Shown piece after piece: positions 6,426-6,525 of a DNA stretch of 6,525 bases. The DNA is taken from NCBI GenBank assembly GCA_030594025.1, contig JAUVFY010000074.1, forward strand, positions 1 through 6,525. Reading direction: 5' to 3'. How positions within the stretch are numbered: position 1 is the stretch's first letter; each line of letters opens with the position of its first letter. The notes below the pieces were generated by a model that worked only from the letters and a program-made list of their open reading frames with translations, was not told the origin of the DNA and made no database searches. The position numbers and the translations under genes were made by a program. Source of the stretch: Deltaproteobacteria bacterium. GTDB lineage: Bacteria > Desulfobacterota > GWC2-55-46 > JAUVFY01.

Positions 6426-6454
6426 TTGCGATGAGCTTAATGCTCAACTATACT
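6426..6454 (+). promoter_or_regulatory. Sigma70-type promoter of the rightmost gene
   Basis: TTGCGA (6426-6431) and TATACT (6449-6454) are separated by exactly 17 bases. They match four and five of six consensus positions. The expected start near 6461 leaves a leader of about 16 bases carrying a GAGG ribosome binding site. Confidence 0.7.
6432..6446. promoter_or_regulatory. Inverted repeat TGAGC-N5-GCTCA in promoter spacer (possible operator)
   Basis: A perfect 5-base inverted repeat with a 5-base centre sits between the -35 and -10 hexamers, a common repressor position. It is short, and no regulator gene is visible in the window. Confidence 0.4.
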
Positions 6455-6476
6455 TAGTACTGAAAGCGAGGCGACG

Positions 6477-6525
6477 ATGGCTCAACCCCGCGAAGAACAG
6501 TTCACAGGCTCGTTGGTAGGACAGG
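6477..6525 (+). CDS. Start of an unidentified protein, cut by window edge
   Basis: An ATG with GAGG at 6468-6471, five bases upstream, opens a frame that continues to the window end: MAQPREEQFTGSLVGQ. The start is well supported by the ribosome binding site and by the promoter at 6426-6454. Sixteen residues are too few to identify the product. The FTGSLVGQ stretch vaguely recalls the residues before the kinase domain of some bacterial Ser/Thr protein kinases, but this is only a hint. It is divergent from msrP. Confidence 0.65.
   Translation, partial: MAQPREEQFTGSLVGQ

Noticed and set aside
6325..6447. Longer msrP beginning at a TTG at 6447
   Set aside because: The extra 41 residues do not match MsrP, would bury the Tat signal, and overlap the promoter of the divergent gene. 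The ATG at 6324 has a good ribosome binding site.

Overview
The window looks like bacterial chromosome at the edge of an integrated element. The tRNA gene encodes its own CCA end, several sites fit sigma70-type promoters, and the rhomboid, AcsA-type acetyl-CoA synthetase and Tat-exported MsrP are typical bacterial proteins. MsrP acts in the periplasm, so a Gram-negative cell is likely. The mix, including a DUF763 protein, would suit a Desulfobacterota/Nitrospirota-like lineage. That placement is a family-level impression and was not tested.

Left end (1-1092): the 3' part of a tyrosine recombinase gene, open at the left edge of the window, ends 17 bases before the 3' end of a complete tRNA-Phe(GAA) gene on the opposite strand. 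This is the usual junction of an integrative element inserted at a tRNA 3' end. The element should lie to the left, and everything right of the tRNA should be host backbone.

Middle (1137-3016): a rhomboid intramembrane protease gene (minus) lies upstream of the tRNA, which seems to have its own promoter just past the rhomboid stop codon. Divergent from it is a DUF763 gene of unknown function with a C-terminal helix-hairpin-helix. The 75-base gap between the two carries a perfect 10-base palindrome, TACTATAGTA. An AT-richer spacer (3017-3230) follows.

Right half (3231-6525): acsA (minus) converts acetate to acetyl-CoA and ends in a good intrinsic terminator. Upstream of it is a 299-base spacer with several inverted repeats, then msrP (minus), the molybdopterin catalytic subunit of periplasmic methionine sulfoxide reductase, with a Tat signal that ends in a lipobox-like cysteine. 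Its heme partner MsrQ is not in the window. Divergent from msrP, a strong promoter with an inverted repeat in its spacer leads into the first 16 codons of an unidentified plus-strand gene.

The genes are mostly single transcription units and do not form one pathway. I found no CRISPR array, toxin-antitoxin pair, known defence cassette or clear new multi-gene system. The points most worth following up are the island junction, the DUF763 protein, the lipoprotein-like MsrP and an unusual residue in the AcsA hinge region.
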